Source: Meinhardsimonia xiamenensis
GTDB lineage: Bacteria > Pseudomonadota > Alphaproteobacteria > Rhodobacterales > Rhodobacteraceae
DNA length: 64,000 nucleotides
Reading direction: 5' to 3'
Assembly: GCF_900102905.1 (NCBI RefSeq)
Contig: NZ_FNFV01000002.1
Span: 248,001-312,000, forward strand
In this document: one piece after another, positions 46,216 through 54,444 of the stretch
Numbering within the stretch: position 1 is the first letter of the stretch
How the letters are laid out: each line of letters starts with the position of its first letter
Notes under the pieces: generated by a model
Database searches by the model: none
The model's input: the letters and a program-made list of their open reading frames with translations, nothing else
What the model was told of the DNA's origin: nothing
Translations under genes and position numbers: made by a program

Positions 46216-46954
46216 CCTCCTCCCCCAGATAGGCCCGGATCACCTCCGGGTCGGAAAGCACCTCGTCGGGCGTCCCTTCTGCGATCTTGGCGCCCGCGGC
46301 CATCACCACGCAAGCGTCGCAGAGCGAGCGGATCGCATCCATCACATGCTCCACGAGAAGAATCGTGCGCCCCTCGTCGCGCAGCCGCCGCACCAGCGCG
46401 ATGCCCTCCCCGAGCTCGGTGGGGTTGAGGCCGGCAAGCCATTCGTCGAGCAAAAGCACCCGCGGCTCGGAGGCCAGCGCGCGCGCCAGCTCGACCCGCT
46501 TGGTGTCGATGTAGGTGAGCTGGCTCACCCGCATCGCCAGCTTGCCCGCAAGCCCGACCTTCTCGGCCATCTGGGTGGCGAAGGCATCGGCCTCATGCCC
46601 CCAGCGCCGGCGATGGCCGAAGACGGCGCCGGCGCGGATGTTCTCGAGCACCGTCATCGAGGGCAGCACCCGCACGAGCTGAAAGGTGCGCGCCACCCCC
46701 CGCCGGGCGATGGCATGGGCGCGCAGATGGGTGATCGGCGCCCCGCGCAGAAGGATGCTGCCGGCGCTGGGCCTGAGCGCGCCGGAGATGAGGTTGAGCG
46801 TGGTGGACTTGCCCGAGCCGTTGGGGCCGATCAGCCCCATGACCTGATGCTCCATCACGTCGAAGTCGAGATTGTTCACCGCCACGAGCCCGCCGAAGCG
46901 CTTGGTCGCGCCCCTCAGCGACAGCACCGGGGTGGAGGAGGAAGGCACCGCCAT
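46208..46954 (-). CDS. Liv-type ABC transporter ATPase (LivG)
   Basis: 248-aa ATPase of a branched-chain-amino-acid-type (HAAT) importer. Walker A is GPNGSGKST, the family-specific VARTFQLVRVLPSMTVLENI follows, the signature region reads LTYIDTKRVELARALASEPRVLLLDE, and it ends EGTPDEVLSDPEVIRAYLGE. The canonical LSGGQ signature is replaced by LTYIDTK, a deviation worth noting; the partner LivF keeps its own LSGGE-type signature. The ATG at 46954 is shared with the livM stop (TGATG). Confidence 0.9.
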   Translation of the reverse strand: MAVPSSSTPVLSLRGATKRFGGLVAVNNLDFDVMEHQVMGLIGPNGSGKSTTLNLISGALRPSAGSILLRGAPITHLRAHAIARRGVARTFQLVRVLPSMTVLENIRAGAVFGHRRRWGHEADAFATQMAEKVGLAGKLAMRVSQLTYIDTKRVELARALASEPRVLLLDEWLAGLNPTELGEGIALVRRLRDEGRTILLVEHVMDAIRSLCDACVVMAAGAKIAEGTPDEVLSDPEVIRAYLGEEDA

Positions 46955-47880
46955 CACCACCCCCCTCCGCCGAGGCGCCGGCGCGCATCCTCGAGAAGCC
47001 CCACGAAGCCCCGTGGCAGCAGATAGACGATGACGAGGAAGGCAACTCCGAGGAGCAGCGTCGTCTGATTGGGGAAGGAGGCCGAGATTGCCTCCCACAG
47101 AAGGGTGAAGGGAATGACGCCCACCACCGCGCCCCACAGCCGCCCGGTGCCGCCCAGAAGCGCCATGATGACGACCTGGAACGAGAGCATCGGCGTGAAG
47201 GCGAGCGAGGGTTCGATGTAGATGTAGCGCGGCGCGAGCATCGCCCCGGCCACGGCGGCCACCGCGCCCGGCACCATGAACAGAACGATCTTGGCAAGCG
47301 CGGTGTCGATGCCGACGTGACGCGCGACCTCCTCGTCATCGCCGATGATGCGCAGTGCAAAGCCGAGCCGCGAGCGCGCGATCAGCCAGCCGGCGAGATA
47401 GACGAGCGCCGCGAGCCCCAGAAGCTGCCAGTAGATGTGCTTCTCGGTCAGGTCGGTCAGCACGTAAAGGCCCTTCTGGCCGGTCAGGTTCTGCACCCAG
47501 GTGATGATCTGGCGCACGAATTCGGCAAGGCCGAGCGTGAAGATCACGAAGTAGACGCCCGAAAGCCTGAGCGTGGCAAAGCCCACGAGGGCGGCCATCA
47601 CCGCACCCAGCGCGGCGGCGATGGGCAGGAGCGTCCAGTAGGGCAGAAGCTCGATGCCGATGGCGGTGGTGTAGGTGCCCACGCCGAAGAAGGCGGCGGT
47701 GGCAAGCGAGATGTAGTGCGTGGGCCCCGAGAACAGCGCCCAGCTCGTTGCCAGCACCGTATACATGGCGATGGTGACGCCCATGGTCAGCCAGTAGCTG
47801 CTGCCCAGCGCCGGCAGCGCCGCGGCAGCCGCGAGGGCAAGGGTGGAGAGGATGAGGGCGCGGAGTTCCTGTCCGGTCAT
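46954..47880 (-). CDS. Liv-type ABC transporter permease (LivM)
   Basis: 308-aa inner-membrane permease with nine to ten hydrophobic segments. LATSWALFSGPTHYISLATAAFFGVGTYT and LRLSGVYFVIFTLGLAEFVRQ are typical of LivM. The cytoplasmic coupling loop SRLGFALRIIGDDEEVARHVGIDTALAKI (the EAA-like region) precedes GAMLAPRYIYIEPSLAF. It overlaps livH at the start and livG at the end, so all four membrane and ATPase genes are translationally coupled. The likely substrate class is aromatic acids, by analogy with CouPSTU of R. palustris and by gene context. Confidence 0.92.
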   Translation of the reverse strand: MTGQELRALILSTLALAAAAALPALGSSYWLTMGVTIAMYTVLATSWALFSGPTHYISLATAAFFGVGTYTTAIGIELLPYWTLLPIAAALGAVMAALVGFATLRLSGVYFVIFTLGLAEFVRQIITWVQNLTGQKGLYVLTDLTEKHIYWQLLGLAALVYLAGWLIARSRLGFALRIIGDDEEVARHVGIDTALAKIVLFMVPGAVAAVAGAMLAPRYIYIEPSLAFTPMLSFQVVIMALLGGTGRLWGAVVGVIPFTLLWEAISASFPNQTTLLLGVAFLVIVYLLPRGFVGLLEDARRRLGGGGW

Positions 47881-48743
47881 GTCGTCCTCTGCCCGAAGAG
47901 ACCCTGCGGACGGAAGAGCAGGATCAGGATGAACAGAAGATAGGCCGCGGCCAGGGTCAGGCCCGGGTCGATGAGGGCGGCGACGAAGGTTTCCATCACG
48001 CCCAGGAGCAGCGCGGCGACGATGGTGCCGCGCACGTCGCCCACCCCGCCCATGATGACGATGATGAGCGCCTTGAGGGTGAAGACAACGCCGGTGGAGG
48101 CGTCGAGGGTCAGAAAGCTCGAGATCAGCGCGCCGCCCGCGGCCGTGACCGCGCCGCCAAGCGCGAAGGCAATCGCGGCAAGGCGGGGCACGTCGATGCC
48201 CACGAGTCGCGCGCTTTCGGGCGCGACCGCAATGGCGCGGATCGACATGCCCGCGCGCGAGCGTTCGAGCCAGAGGTAGAGGGCGCCGCAGATCACCACC
48301 GCGGCGAGGAAGGCGACCATGCGGTTGAGCGCGTAGGTGTCGCCCAGAAAACTGACCGGGCGCGCGAGGTAGGAATAGCTGAAATAGTCGCCGCCGAAGG
48401 CCATCAGCATCAGCCCCACCGCAACGAAGCTGAGGCCGAAGGTGGCAAGGATCGAGTCCACCTCAAGCTGGCCGCGCGACTTCGCCCGCCGCACGAGCGG
48501 CAAGAGCATCACCCGGTAGATCAGCCAGTTGAGCGCAAAGGCGAGCGGCGCAACCAGAAACACCGTCAGAAGCGGGCTCACCTGTCCGGCGTTGTAGAGC
48601 CAGAAGGCGGCGAAGCCCCCCGCCACCAGCATTTCGCCATTGGCGAGGTTCATGATCCGCGCCATGCCGTATTGCAGGTTGAGCCCCATGGCGATGAGCG
48701 CGTAGGTGCCGCCCAGCAGCAGCCCCGTGATCAGGATGTCCAT
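47877..48743 (-). CDS. Liv-type ABC transporter permease (LivH)
   Basis: 288-aa permease with eight hydrophobic segments. It begins LITGLLLGGTYALIAMGLNLQYGMARIMNLANGEMLVAGGF, the standard LivH start. The coupling loop is RSRAGMSIRAIAVAPESARLVGIDVPRLAAIAFALGGA, and the end LLFILILLFRPQGLFGQR is typical. It lies 51 bases after livK, the spacer containing a small GC hairpin, and overlaps livM. Confidence 0.92.
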   Translation of the reverse strand: MDILITGLLLGGTYALIAMGLNLQYGMARIMNLANGEMLVAGGFAAFWLYNAGQVSPLLTVFLVAPLAFALNWLIYRVMLLPLVRRAKSRGQLEVDSILATFGLSFVAVGLMLMAFGGDYFSYSYLARPVSFLGDTYALNRMVAFLAAVVICGALYLWLERSRAGMSIRAIAVAPESARLVGIDVPRLAAIAFALGGAVTAAGGALISSFLTLDASTGVVFTLKALIIVIMGGVGDVRGTIVAALLLGVMETFVAALIDPGLTLAAAYLLFILILLFRPQGLFGQRTT

Positions 48744-48794
48744 GCCTCTCCTCCCCGAAGGCAGCGGCCCCTTGCGGAGCCGCCACCGGCCGGA

Positions 48795-49997
48795 TCACTT
48801 CCAGCCTTCCTTCAGCCGCACCGGCACCGCGCCCTCGCGGCCGGTGGAGCGCACGCCCTTGAACACGCCGCCCTGCCACTGGCCGACGGTCCAGTAGGCG
48901 GGGTTGGAGTTGTTCTCGTCGAAGCGGATCTTGCCGATCACGGTGTCGAACTCGTTCTCGTGGATGTATTTCGCCACCGCCGCGCGGTCGGTGGAGCCCA
49001 CCGCCTCGATCGCCTGCTCGAGGATCTGGAAGCTCGAATAGACCATCGCCGAGGCCCAGTAGTCGGGCTTGGCGCCGGTGACCGCCTCGTGGCGCGCGGC
49101 ATATTCCTTGAACCGCTCGCCATCGGCATGCACGCCGCCGGCACCCAGAACGCCCTCGGCGGCCTTGCCGAACTTCGCCCCGAAGGCAGGGAAGGCGGTG
49201 CCCACCGCGGTGTAATAGACCTTTACCGGAAGATCCTCGATCATCGCCTGTTCGGTCAGCCCGAAGGTGTCGGGCGGATAGGACCAGGCGAGGAAGGCAT
49301 CCGGCCCTGCGGCCTTGGCGCCCTTGACTATCGGCGAGAGATCCTGCGTGCCGAGCGGATAGGAGCTGTCATAGACGAGCTCGTAGCCCGCCTCCTTCAG
49401 AAGCGGGCGGGCCACCTCGGCCATCTCGATGCCGAAGGCGTCGGCGACATTGACCATCGCCACCTTGTTGCCGATCCGGCCGGCATCGCGCAGCTCGTTG
49501 AGGATGTCCACCACCGATCCGACAAGCCCCTGTGCGCCGCCGAGGGTGAAGAACATGTCGGGGAACTTCGCGGCCAGCTCCTCGGTCTGATCGGTGATCG
49601 CGGTGTGGGTGACCATCGGATAGCCGAAGCGGTCGAAGAGCGGCGCCGCGGCGATGTTGAAGCCGGTGCCGTAGGGGGCGAGGATGAAGTCGGCGCCATC
49701 CTGCGTGGCCAGACGCTGCACCGCCTTGATGGTCTCGCCGGGGTTGGTCTGGTCGTCGTATTCGATGATCTCCACAGGCCGCATCTCGCCGCCGACATTG
49801 ATGCCGCCGCGCGCGTTCACGTCATGCGCCCAGAGCTTGACGTTGGGCCAGAAGGTGACGGCCGCGCCGCCGGCGAGCGGCCCGGTCTTCGGGCCGACCG
49901 CGCCGATCTTCAGGGGCTCGGCGGCCTGCGCCGAGGCAAGGCTCAGCCCGAGCGCGGCCGCGGCCAGCATGCCCTTTGCCAGAGTTCTGCGTCTCAT
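48795..49997 (-). CDS. Liv-type ABC transporter periplasmic substrate-binding protein (aromatic acid-type)
   Basis: 400-aa type I periplasmic binding protein. A twin-Arg-like basic start (MRRRTLAKG) and a signal peptide end at about residue 26 (AQAAEPLKIG). The domain contains GGAAVTFWPNVKLWAHDVNARGGINVGGEMRPVEII and YDDQTNPGETIKAVQRLATQDGADFILAPYG, then AMVNVADAFGIEMAEVARPLL. This subgroup is commonly adjacent to aromatic-acid genes; p-coumarate or vanillate-type ligands would fit, as with CouP. A perfect 9-bp hairpin separates it from the preceding TRAP operon. Confidence 0.9.
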   Translation of the reverse strand: MRRRTLAKGMLAAAALGLSLASAQAAEPLKIGAVGPKTGPLAGGAAVTFWPNVKLWAHDVNARGGINVGGEMRPVEIIEYDDQTNPGETIKAVQRLATQDGADFILAPYGTGFNIAAAPLFDRFGYPMVTHTAITDQTEELAAKFPDMFFTLGGAQGLVGSVVDILNELRDAGRIGNKVAMVNVADAFGIEMAEVARPLLKEAGYELVYDSSYPLGTQDLSPIVKGAKAAGPDAFLAWSYPPDTFGLTEQAMIEDLPVKVYYTAVGTAFPAFGAKFGKAAEGVLGAGGVHADGERFKEYAARHEAVTGAKPDYWASAMVYSSFQILEQAIEAVGSTDRAAVAKYIHENEFDTVIGKIRFDENNSNPAYWTVGQWQGGVFKGVRSTGREGAVPVRLKEGWK

Positions 49998-50036
49998 CTG
50001 TTTTCCTCCCTTTTCTGGCGGCTTGTCTCCCGGCGT

Positions 50037-50061
50037 CCCGTCGCCCCGCCGAGGCGACGGG
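50037..50061 (-). terminator. Hairpin between TRAP dctM and the ABC binding-protein gene
   Basis: CCCGTCGCC and GGCGACGGG form a perfect 9-bp stem with a 7-base loop in the 80-bp spacer, 16 bases past the dctM stop. It has no T-run. It probably separates, at least partly, the ligM-dctPQM transcript from the liv-vdh transcript. Confidence 0.55.
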
Positions 50062-50077
50062 CCCGGCCCCTGCTGCG

Positions 50078-51382
50078 CTAGTCGAACATCGAATTTGGCA
50101 GCACGAGGGAGATTTGCGGAAAGGCAATGAGGATGGCCAGCGCGACCAGCATCATCGCCCAGAAGGGCAGGACGCCCCGGAAAATCTGGCCAAGCGGGAC
50201 ATCCGGTGCCACCGACTTGACGATGAAGACGTTTATGCCAACCGGCGGCGAGATGAGGCCCATCTCCAGCGTCAGAACCACGAGTACCCCGAACCAGATC
50301 GGGTCGATGCCGAGTGCGGTGACGATCGGGAAAAAGATTGGCAATGTCAACACAAGCATCGCGAAGCCCTCAAGGAAGCAGCCGAGCACCAGATAGAGGG
50401 CGAGGATCATCACCAGCGTGCCGGTCACGCCGAGCCCGAGCCCCTCGATGAAGCTGCCGACGATGGTGGAGACATGGGCCAGCGCGAGGAACGGGCTGAT
50501 CATGTGCGCGCCGATCAGGATGAGCATCACCGTTGCCGTGGTCGCCACGGAATCCTTCGAGGCGCTCCACAGCTGCGCGAGCGTCAGGTTGCCGCTCAGC
50601 GCGCCCAGAGCAATCACCAGCCCCGCTCCGACCGCGGCAGCCTCGACAGGCGAGAAAAGCCCGGCATAGATGCCGCCGATGGACACCAGGATCACGCCAA
50701 GGATCGGCACCGCCCCGGCAAGCGCCCGCAGCTTCGCGCCGAGCGGCCGGCGCTCCCCCGCCGGCCCCATCTCGGGGCGCCACCAGCAGATCAGGCTGAT
50801 CGCGGTCACGAACAGCGCCAGCAGCAGCAGACCCGGCAGGATGCCGGCGATGAACAACCGGCCGATCGACTGTTCGGTCAGGATGGCGTAGATGACAAAG
50901 CCGGTGGAGGGCGGAATGAGGATGCCCAGCGTGCCGCCCGCCGCCACCACCCCGGTTGAGAGCCGCGGATCATAGTTGAAGCGCTGCATTTCAGCCAGCG
51001 CCACCTTGCCCATGGTCAGCGCCGAGGCCACGGAGGAGCCCGACAGCGCGGCAAAGCCCCCGCATCCGATCACCGTGGCCGAGGCCAGCCCCCCGCGCAC
51101 ATGGCCGATCGCCGCATAGGCCGCGTCGTAGAGCCTCCGGCTCATTCCCGAGGCAGAGGCCACATTGCCCATGAGAATGAAGAGCGGGATCACCACGAGC
51201 TCGGGAGATGTGCCGAGCGTGAAGGCCTCGGATGCCAGGAGGCTCATGGCCGAGGGCAGCCCGTTGAGAATGGCGATGCCGAAGAAACCGACGAGGAACA
51301 TGGCAAACGCCACCGGCACCCGCAGCGCCAGGAGCACCAGCAGGATGAGAAGTCCCGACAGGCCGATGCCGCCCTCGTTCAT
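50078..51382 (-). CDS. dctM: TRAP transporter large permease (DctM), ligM-linked
   Basis: 434-aa membrane protein with about twelve segments. DctM signatures are CGGFAALSGSSVASALTMGKVALAEMQ, AAGGTLGILIPPSTGFVIYAI and LISPPVGINVFIVKSVAPDVPLGQIFRGVLPF. The ATG at 51382 has a good upstream GGGAGCC region and overlaps the dctQ stop; the frame stays open upstream inside dctQ. It is the second complete TRAP system of the window, adjacent to the O-demethylase gene ligM. Methoxylated aromatic acids such as vanillate or syringate are therefore the likely cargo, but this is inferred from context. Confidence 0.92.
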   Translation of the reverse strand: MNEGGIGLSGLLILLVLLALRVPVAFAMFLVGFFGIAILNGLPSAMSLLASEAFTLGTSPELVVIPLFILMGNVASASGMSRRLYDAAYAAIGHVRGGLASATVIGCGGFAALSGSSVASALTMGKVALAEMQRFNYDPRLSTGVVAAGGTLGILIPPSTGFVIYAILTEQSIGRLFIAGILPGLLLLALFVTAISLICWWRPEMGPAGERRPLGAKLRALAGAVPILGVILVSIGGIYAGLFSPVEAAAVGAGLVIALGALSGNLTLAQLWSASKDSVATTATVMLILIGAHMISPFLALAHVSTIVGSFIEGLGLGVTGTLVMILALYLVLGCFLEGFAMLVLTLPIFFPIVTALGIDPIWFGVLVVLTLEMGLISPPVGINVFIVKSVAPDVPLGQIFRGVLPFWAMMLVALAILIAFPQISLVLPNSMFD

Positions 51383-51882
51383 CTGCCCGGCTCCCTCGCG
51401 GCGCTCGGCCGCACGGCAGCTTCGAACGCCCTGAGCAGCATCGCCAGCGCGGTGACGAGCGCGAGGGCGCAGAGCGCCCACTGAAACCATGCCTTGGGCA
51501 GGTTCAGAAGATTGGTGGAGAGGTTCAGCATCACCGACAGCTTCGCGCTCTCATAGACCGCCCATGCGAGCGTGACGAAGATCGCCGCGCCGAGCAGGGC
51601 GGAGAGGACGTCGATCGCGCGATTGAGGGCCGCGGGCAGGCGCGGCTCGAGAAGGTCCACGGCGATGTGGCCGCCGCGGCGGTCGCACAGCGCCATGGCC
51701 CCGAAGACGACGAACACCATGGTCATGGTGATGATGTCCTGCGAGCCATAGAGCGGATGGCCGAAGGCCCGGCCAACCACATCGACAATCACCACGGCGA
51801 CCTCGACCATCAGGCCGAGGGCGCCGAGGCCCGCGCAAAGCTCGATGAGGCCGTCCGCGGCCCGCCTTATCGCGCGGTACAC
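51379..51882 (-). CDS. dctQ: TRAP transporter small permease (DctQ), ligM-linked
   Basis: 167-aa membrane protein with four helices; GLGALGLMVEVAVVIVDVVGRAFGHPLYGSQDIITMTMVFVVFGAMALCDRRGGHIAVDLLEPRLP is typical DctQ. The start is a GTG at 51882, three bases after the dctP stop, so initiation is likely coupled to dctP. It overlaps dctM by four bases. Confidence 0.88.
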   Translation of the reverse strand: MYRAIRRAADGLIELCAGLGALGLMVEVAVVIVDVVGRAFGHPLYGSQDIITMTMVFVVFGAMALCDRRGGHIAVDLLEPRLPAALNRAIDVLSALLGAAIFVTLAWAVYESAKLSVMLNLSTNLLNLPKAWFQWALCALALVTALAMLLRAFEAAVRPSAAREPGR

Positions 51883-51885
51883 GCC

Positions 51886-52890
51886 TTATTCGCCCCGCAT
51901 CGCCGCGAGAGCCGCCTCGCCGCCGACGCTCTTGACGTAGGCTTCGACCACGCCCCGAACCGCCTCGGCGAAGGGCGCTGCCTCCTCCGGCGTGAGATCG
52001 ACGACCGTGTTGCGCGCGTCCGCCCGCGCGGCGTCAAGCGCGGCGTCCGCGGCGGCATACCAGGCATCCTCGGCGCTCTTCGAGAGCGGAATCCCCGCCA
52101 CGGCATCGATGGCGGCGCGATGTTCGGCCGGCAGGCTCTCGTATTTCGCCAGGTTCATGACCGTGTAAAAGGCGATGCGCCCCAGCGGCGCGCCGGTGGT
52201 GATGGCGTCTGCAACCTCGTCGAGCTTGAAGTCGGTGAGGGTGGAGGCGCCGGTGATCACTCCGTCGATCAGCCCGGTCTGCAGCGCGTTGTAGACCTGA
52301 TTGATCGGCATCTGCACCGGCGTGGCGCCGAGCGCCTCGGCCACCTCCGCGGCGGTGGCGCCTGCGACGCGCACCTTCAGCCCGGCGAGATCGGCCGGTG
52401 TGCGGATGACCTTGTTGCGCATGATGAAGATGTTGGGCTCCGACGTCCACAAAGCCAGCGGCTTGGTGGCGGGGAACTCGTCCTTCAGATGCGGATCATA
52501 CGCGGCCCAGAGCGCCTCATAGCCGGGTTTCTCGGGTGGAATCGCCCCCGGAAGCTCGGCGATCATCGTCTTGCGGAACTGCGAGGAGGTGTAGCCCGGC
52601 AGCCCCCAGACGATGTCGGCCACACCCTGAACCGCGCGCACATACTGCTCCACGGGGCCCGAGCCGAGCTCGCCGCCATGGTAGCCCCGCACGCGAAGCT
52701 CTCCGCCGGTGCGGGCGCTGAGCTCGGAATCGAGCTTCTCGATCACGCTCTTGTTGATGGTGTGGAAGGGCGGGGTGAAGTTGGCAAACTTGAGCTCCTC
52801 GGCAAACACCGGCAGCGCCGTCACGGCGGCCATGGCGAAGCCTGCGAGCGTTCCCGCCAAAGCCCCTGCGAATTCACGTGCGATCTTCAT
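51886..52890 (-). CDS. dctP: TRAP transporter periplasmic substrate-binding protein (DctP), ligM-linked
   Basis: 334-aa secreted protein with a signal peptide of about 30 residues (GTLAGFAMAAVTALPVFAEE). The fold signature LAGLKVRVAGATAAEVAEALGATPVQMPINQVYNALQTGLIDGVITG contains the carboxylate-binding Arg. The ATG at 52890 follows a GGAGGAGG site. The upstream spacer holds a perfect 11-bp hairpin between ligM and this gene. Unlike the first TRAP set, no hairpin separates dctP from dctQ here (3-base gap). Confidence 0.92.
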   Translation of the reverse strand: MKIAREFAGALAGTLAGFAMAAVTALPVFAEELKFANFTPPFHTINKSVIEKLDSELSARTGGELRVRGYHGGELGSGPVEQYVRAVQGVADIVWGLPGYTSSQFRKTMIAELPGAIPPEKPGYEALWAAYDPHLKDEFPATKPLALWTSEPNIFIMRNKVIRTPADLAGLKVRVAGATAAEVAEALGATPVQMPINQVYNALQTGLIDGVITGASTLTDFKLDEVADAITTGAPLGRIAFYTVMNLAKYESLPAEHRAAIDAVAGIPLSKSAEDAWYAAADAALDAARADARNTVVDLTPEEAAPFAEAVRGVVEAYVKSVGGEAALAAMRGE

Positions 52891-52939
52891 CTTCCTCCTC
52901 CTGTTGTCTTTTTTCGGGCCGGCTCGCTCCCGGCCGGTC

Positions 52940-52967
52940 GCGGGGACGATAGCGCGATCGTCCCCGC
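52940..52967 (-). terminator. Hairpin between ligM and the downstream TRAP genes
   Basis: GCGGGGACGAT and ATCGTCCCCGC form a perfect 11-bp stem with a 6-base loop, 33 bases after the ligM stop. A weaker GGCCGG/CCGGCC stem follows. No T-run lies downstream on the minus strand. It could cause partial termination, giving more ligM than transporter mRNA. Confidence 0.6.
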
Positions 52968-53000
52968 CGCGGTCATCAATTTCAGGCACAGGCCATAAGT

Positions 53001-54416
53001 TCAGCCTGCTGCCTTCTCCGCCTTGGTGCGCCAGCTGCCCGGCGCGTAGGATTCGCGGGCCTGTCGCGCGTAGGGCGCGGGGCAGACGCGCACGCGGATG
53101 TCCGCCTGGCGGTGACGCTCTGTGGAGGTCTTCATGGTCGGCTCCGGCTCGCCCCATTTCAGCGTCAGCACGTCACCCACCTCGACATCAGGGTCGACCA
53201 CGCCCAGCGACAGGAGCGCGCGCTCGTTGAAGCTGTAGCCGTTGAACATGCTCAGCCCCACCATGCGATCACCCTCGAGCACCATGTCGGCCGAGGTCGA
53301 GGCGTAGTTGGGCTGCGGGAAGTCGATCCACTTCATCGGCGTGCCGTCCTCGAAGGCGGTGGCGATGACCTTGAGCACGTCGTCGCGGTTCCACTCGAAG
53401 GTGACCTTCTTGCGGTGCGGCTTGTCCTTCATCTCCTGAAGGGCGGCCTTGCCGATGAAGTCATCCTTGTTCCAGCCGATGTAGAAGCCGTAGCCGAGGT
53501 CGAAGGGCGTCATGTAGTAGTCTTCGATGTTGTCGGAGACGAAGCTGCCGCCGATCGAGCCCACCGCCTCGTACATGTCGTCGCCGAGCCAGTCGCGGTA
53601 GTCGGCGAGCATGCCCTCGCCGGTGTAGATGCCGGGCAGCGGTGAGGGAATCCAGCCCGACTCGAGCGTGTTCGTCGAATAGGCGCGGCTGCCGCAGCGC
53701 ACGAGGTTGACGCCCGCATCCTCGGCTGCCTGCAGGATCGTGGAGAGGATGTAGCTCTTGTCCTCATAGGGCCCCCAGATCTCGAGCCCCGGCGCGCCCG
53801 ACATGCCGTGGCGCAGCGCCTGCACGCGCTTCGAGCCGACATTGATCCAGTCCACATGGAAGAAGGGGATGTCGGGGATCGGCCCGCCGTTCATCTTCTC
53901 GATGACCTTCCAGGCCTCGGGGCCCTGGATCTGGTAGCGGTAGTGCACGCGCAAGACCCGCTCGCCCTCGGGCCGGCTCGGCGAGCGCGGGTCGTGGCGC
54001 AGGCGCACGTTCCAGTTGCCCCAGGCGGCGGCGAACATCAGCCAGTTGGCCGTCGGCGCGCGGCCCACGAGCACATACTTGTCCTCGCGCTCGCGGAAGA
54101 TGATGTGATCGCCGATCACATGGCCCGCGGGCGTGACCGGCACATAGTGCTTGGCCCGGTTGAGGCCGAAGTTGTCGAAGCGGTTGATCCCGTGGTGGGA
54201 GAGAAACTCGGTGGCCTGCGGCCCCTCGACGATGAGCTCGTCCATGTGGTGGGACTGGTCGAACAGCACCGCCGACTCGCGCCAGGCGCGCTGCTCGTCG
54301 CGCCAGTTGGCGAATTCCGGCGCCACCACCGGGTAGACATAGATCCCCGACCGCGAGTTGCGCAGCATCTCCACGGGGTTCTTCCATTTCTTCATCAGCT
54401 CGCTGAGGCTTGGCAT
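53001..54416 (-). CDS. ligM: Tetrahydrofolate-dependent aromatic O-demethylase (LigM/DesA-like)
   Basis: 471-aa GcvT-fold methyltransferase, the same length as LigM of Sphingobium SYK-6 (from memory). It transfers the O-methyl group of vanillate or 3-O-methylgallate to tetrahydrofolate, giving protocatechuate or gallate. Shared stretches include VEMLRNSRSGIYVYPVVAPEF, SAVLFDQSHHMDEL, HYVPVTPAGHVIGDHIIF, VGRAPTANWLMF, RALRHGMSGAPGLEIWGPYE-like text and YSTNTLESGWIPSPLPGIYTG. The ATG at 54416 gives the matching N-terminus; an upstream in-frame start has no support. Whether vanillate, syringate or 3-O-methylgallate is the true substrate cannot be told. It lies between the gntR and TRAP genes. 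Confidence 0.9.
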   Translation of the reverse strand: MPSLSELMKKWKNPVEMLRNSRSGIYVYPVVAPEFANWRDEQRAWRESAVLFDQSHHMDELIVEGPQATEFLSHHGINRFDNFGLNRAKHYVPVTPAGHVIGDHIIFREREDKYVLVGRAPTANWLMFAAAWGNWNVRLRHDPRSPSRPEGERVLRVHYRYQIQGPEAWKVIEKMNGGPIPDIPFFHVDWINVGSKRVQALRHGMSGAPGLEIWGPYEDKSYILSTILQAAEDAGVNLVRCGSRAYSTNTLESGWIPSPLPGIYTGEGMLADYRDWLGDDMYEAVGSIGGSFVSDNIEDYYMTPFDLGYGFYIGWNKDDFIGKAALQEMKDKPHRKKVTFEWNRDDVLKVIATAFEDGTPMKWIDFPQPNYASTSADMVLEGDRMVGLSMFNGYSFNERALLSLGVVDPDVEVGDVLTLKWGEPEPTMKTSTERHRQADIRVRVCPAPYARQARESYAPGSWRTKAEKAAG

Positions 54417-54444
54417 ATGGGGCTTCCTTTCTTCTGTCGCTGTG

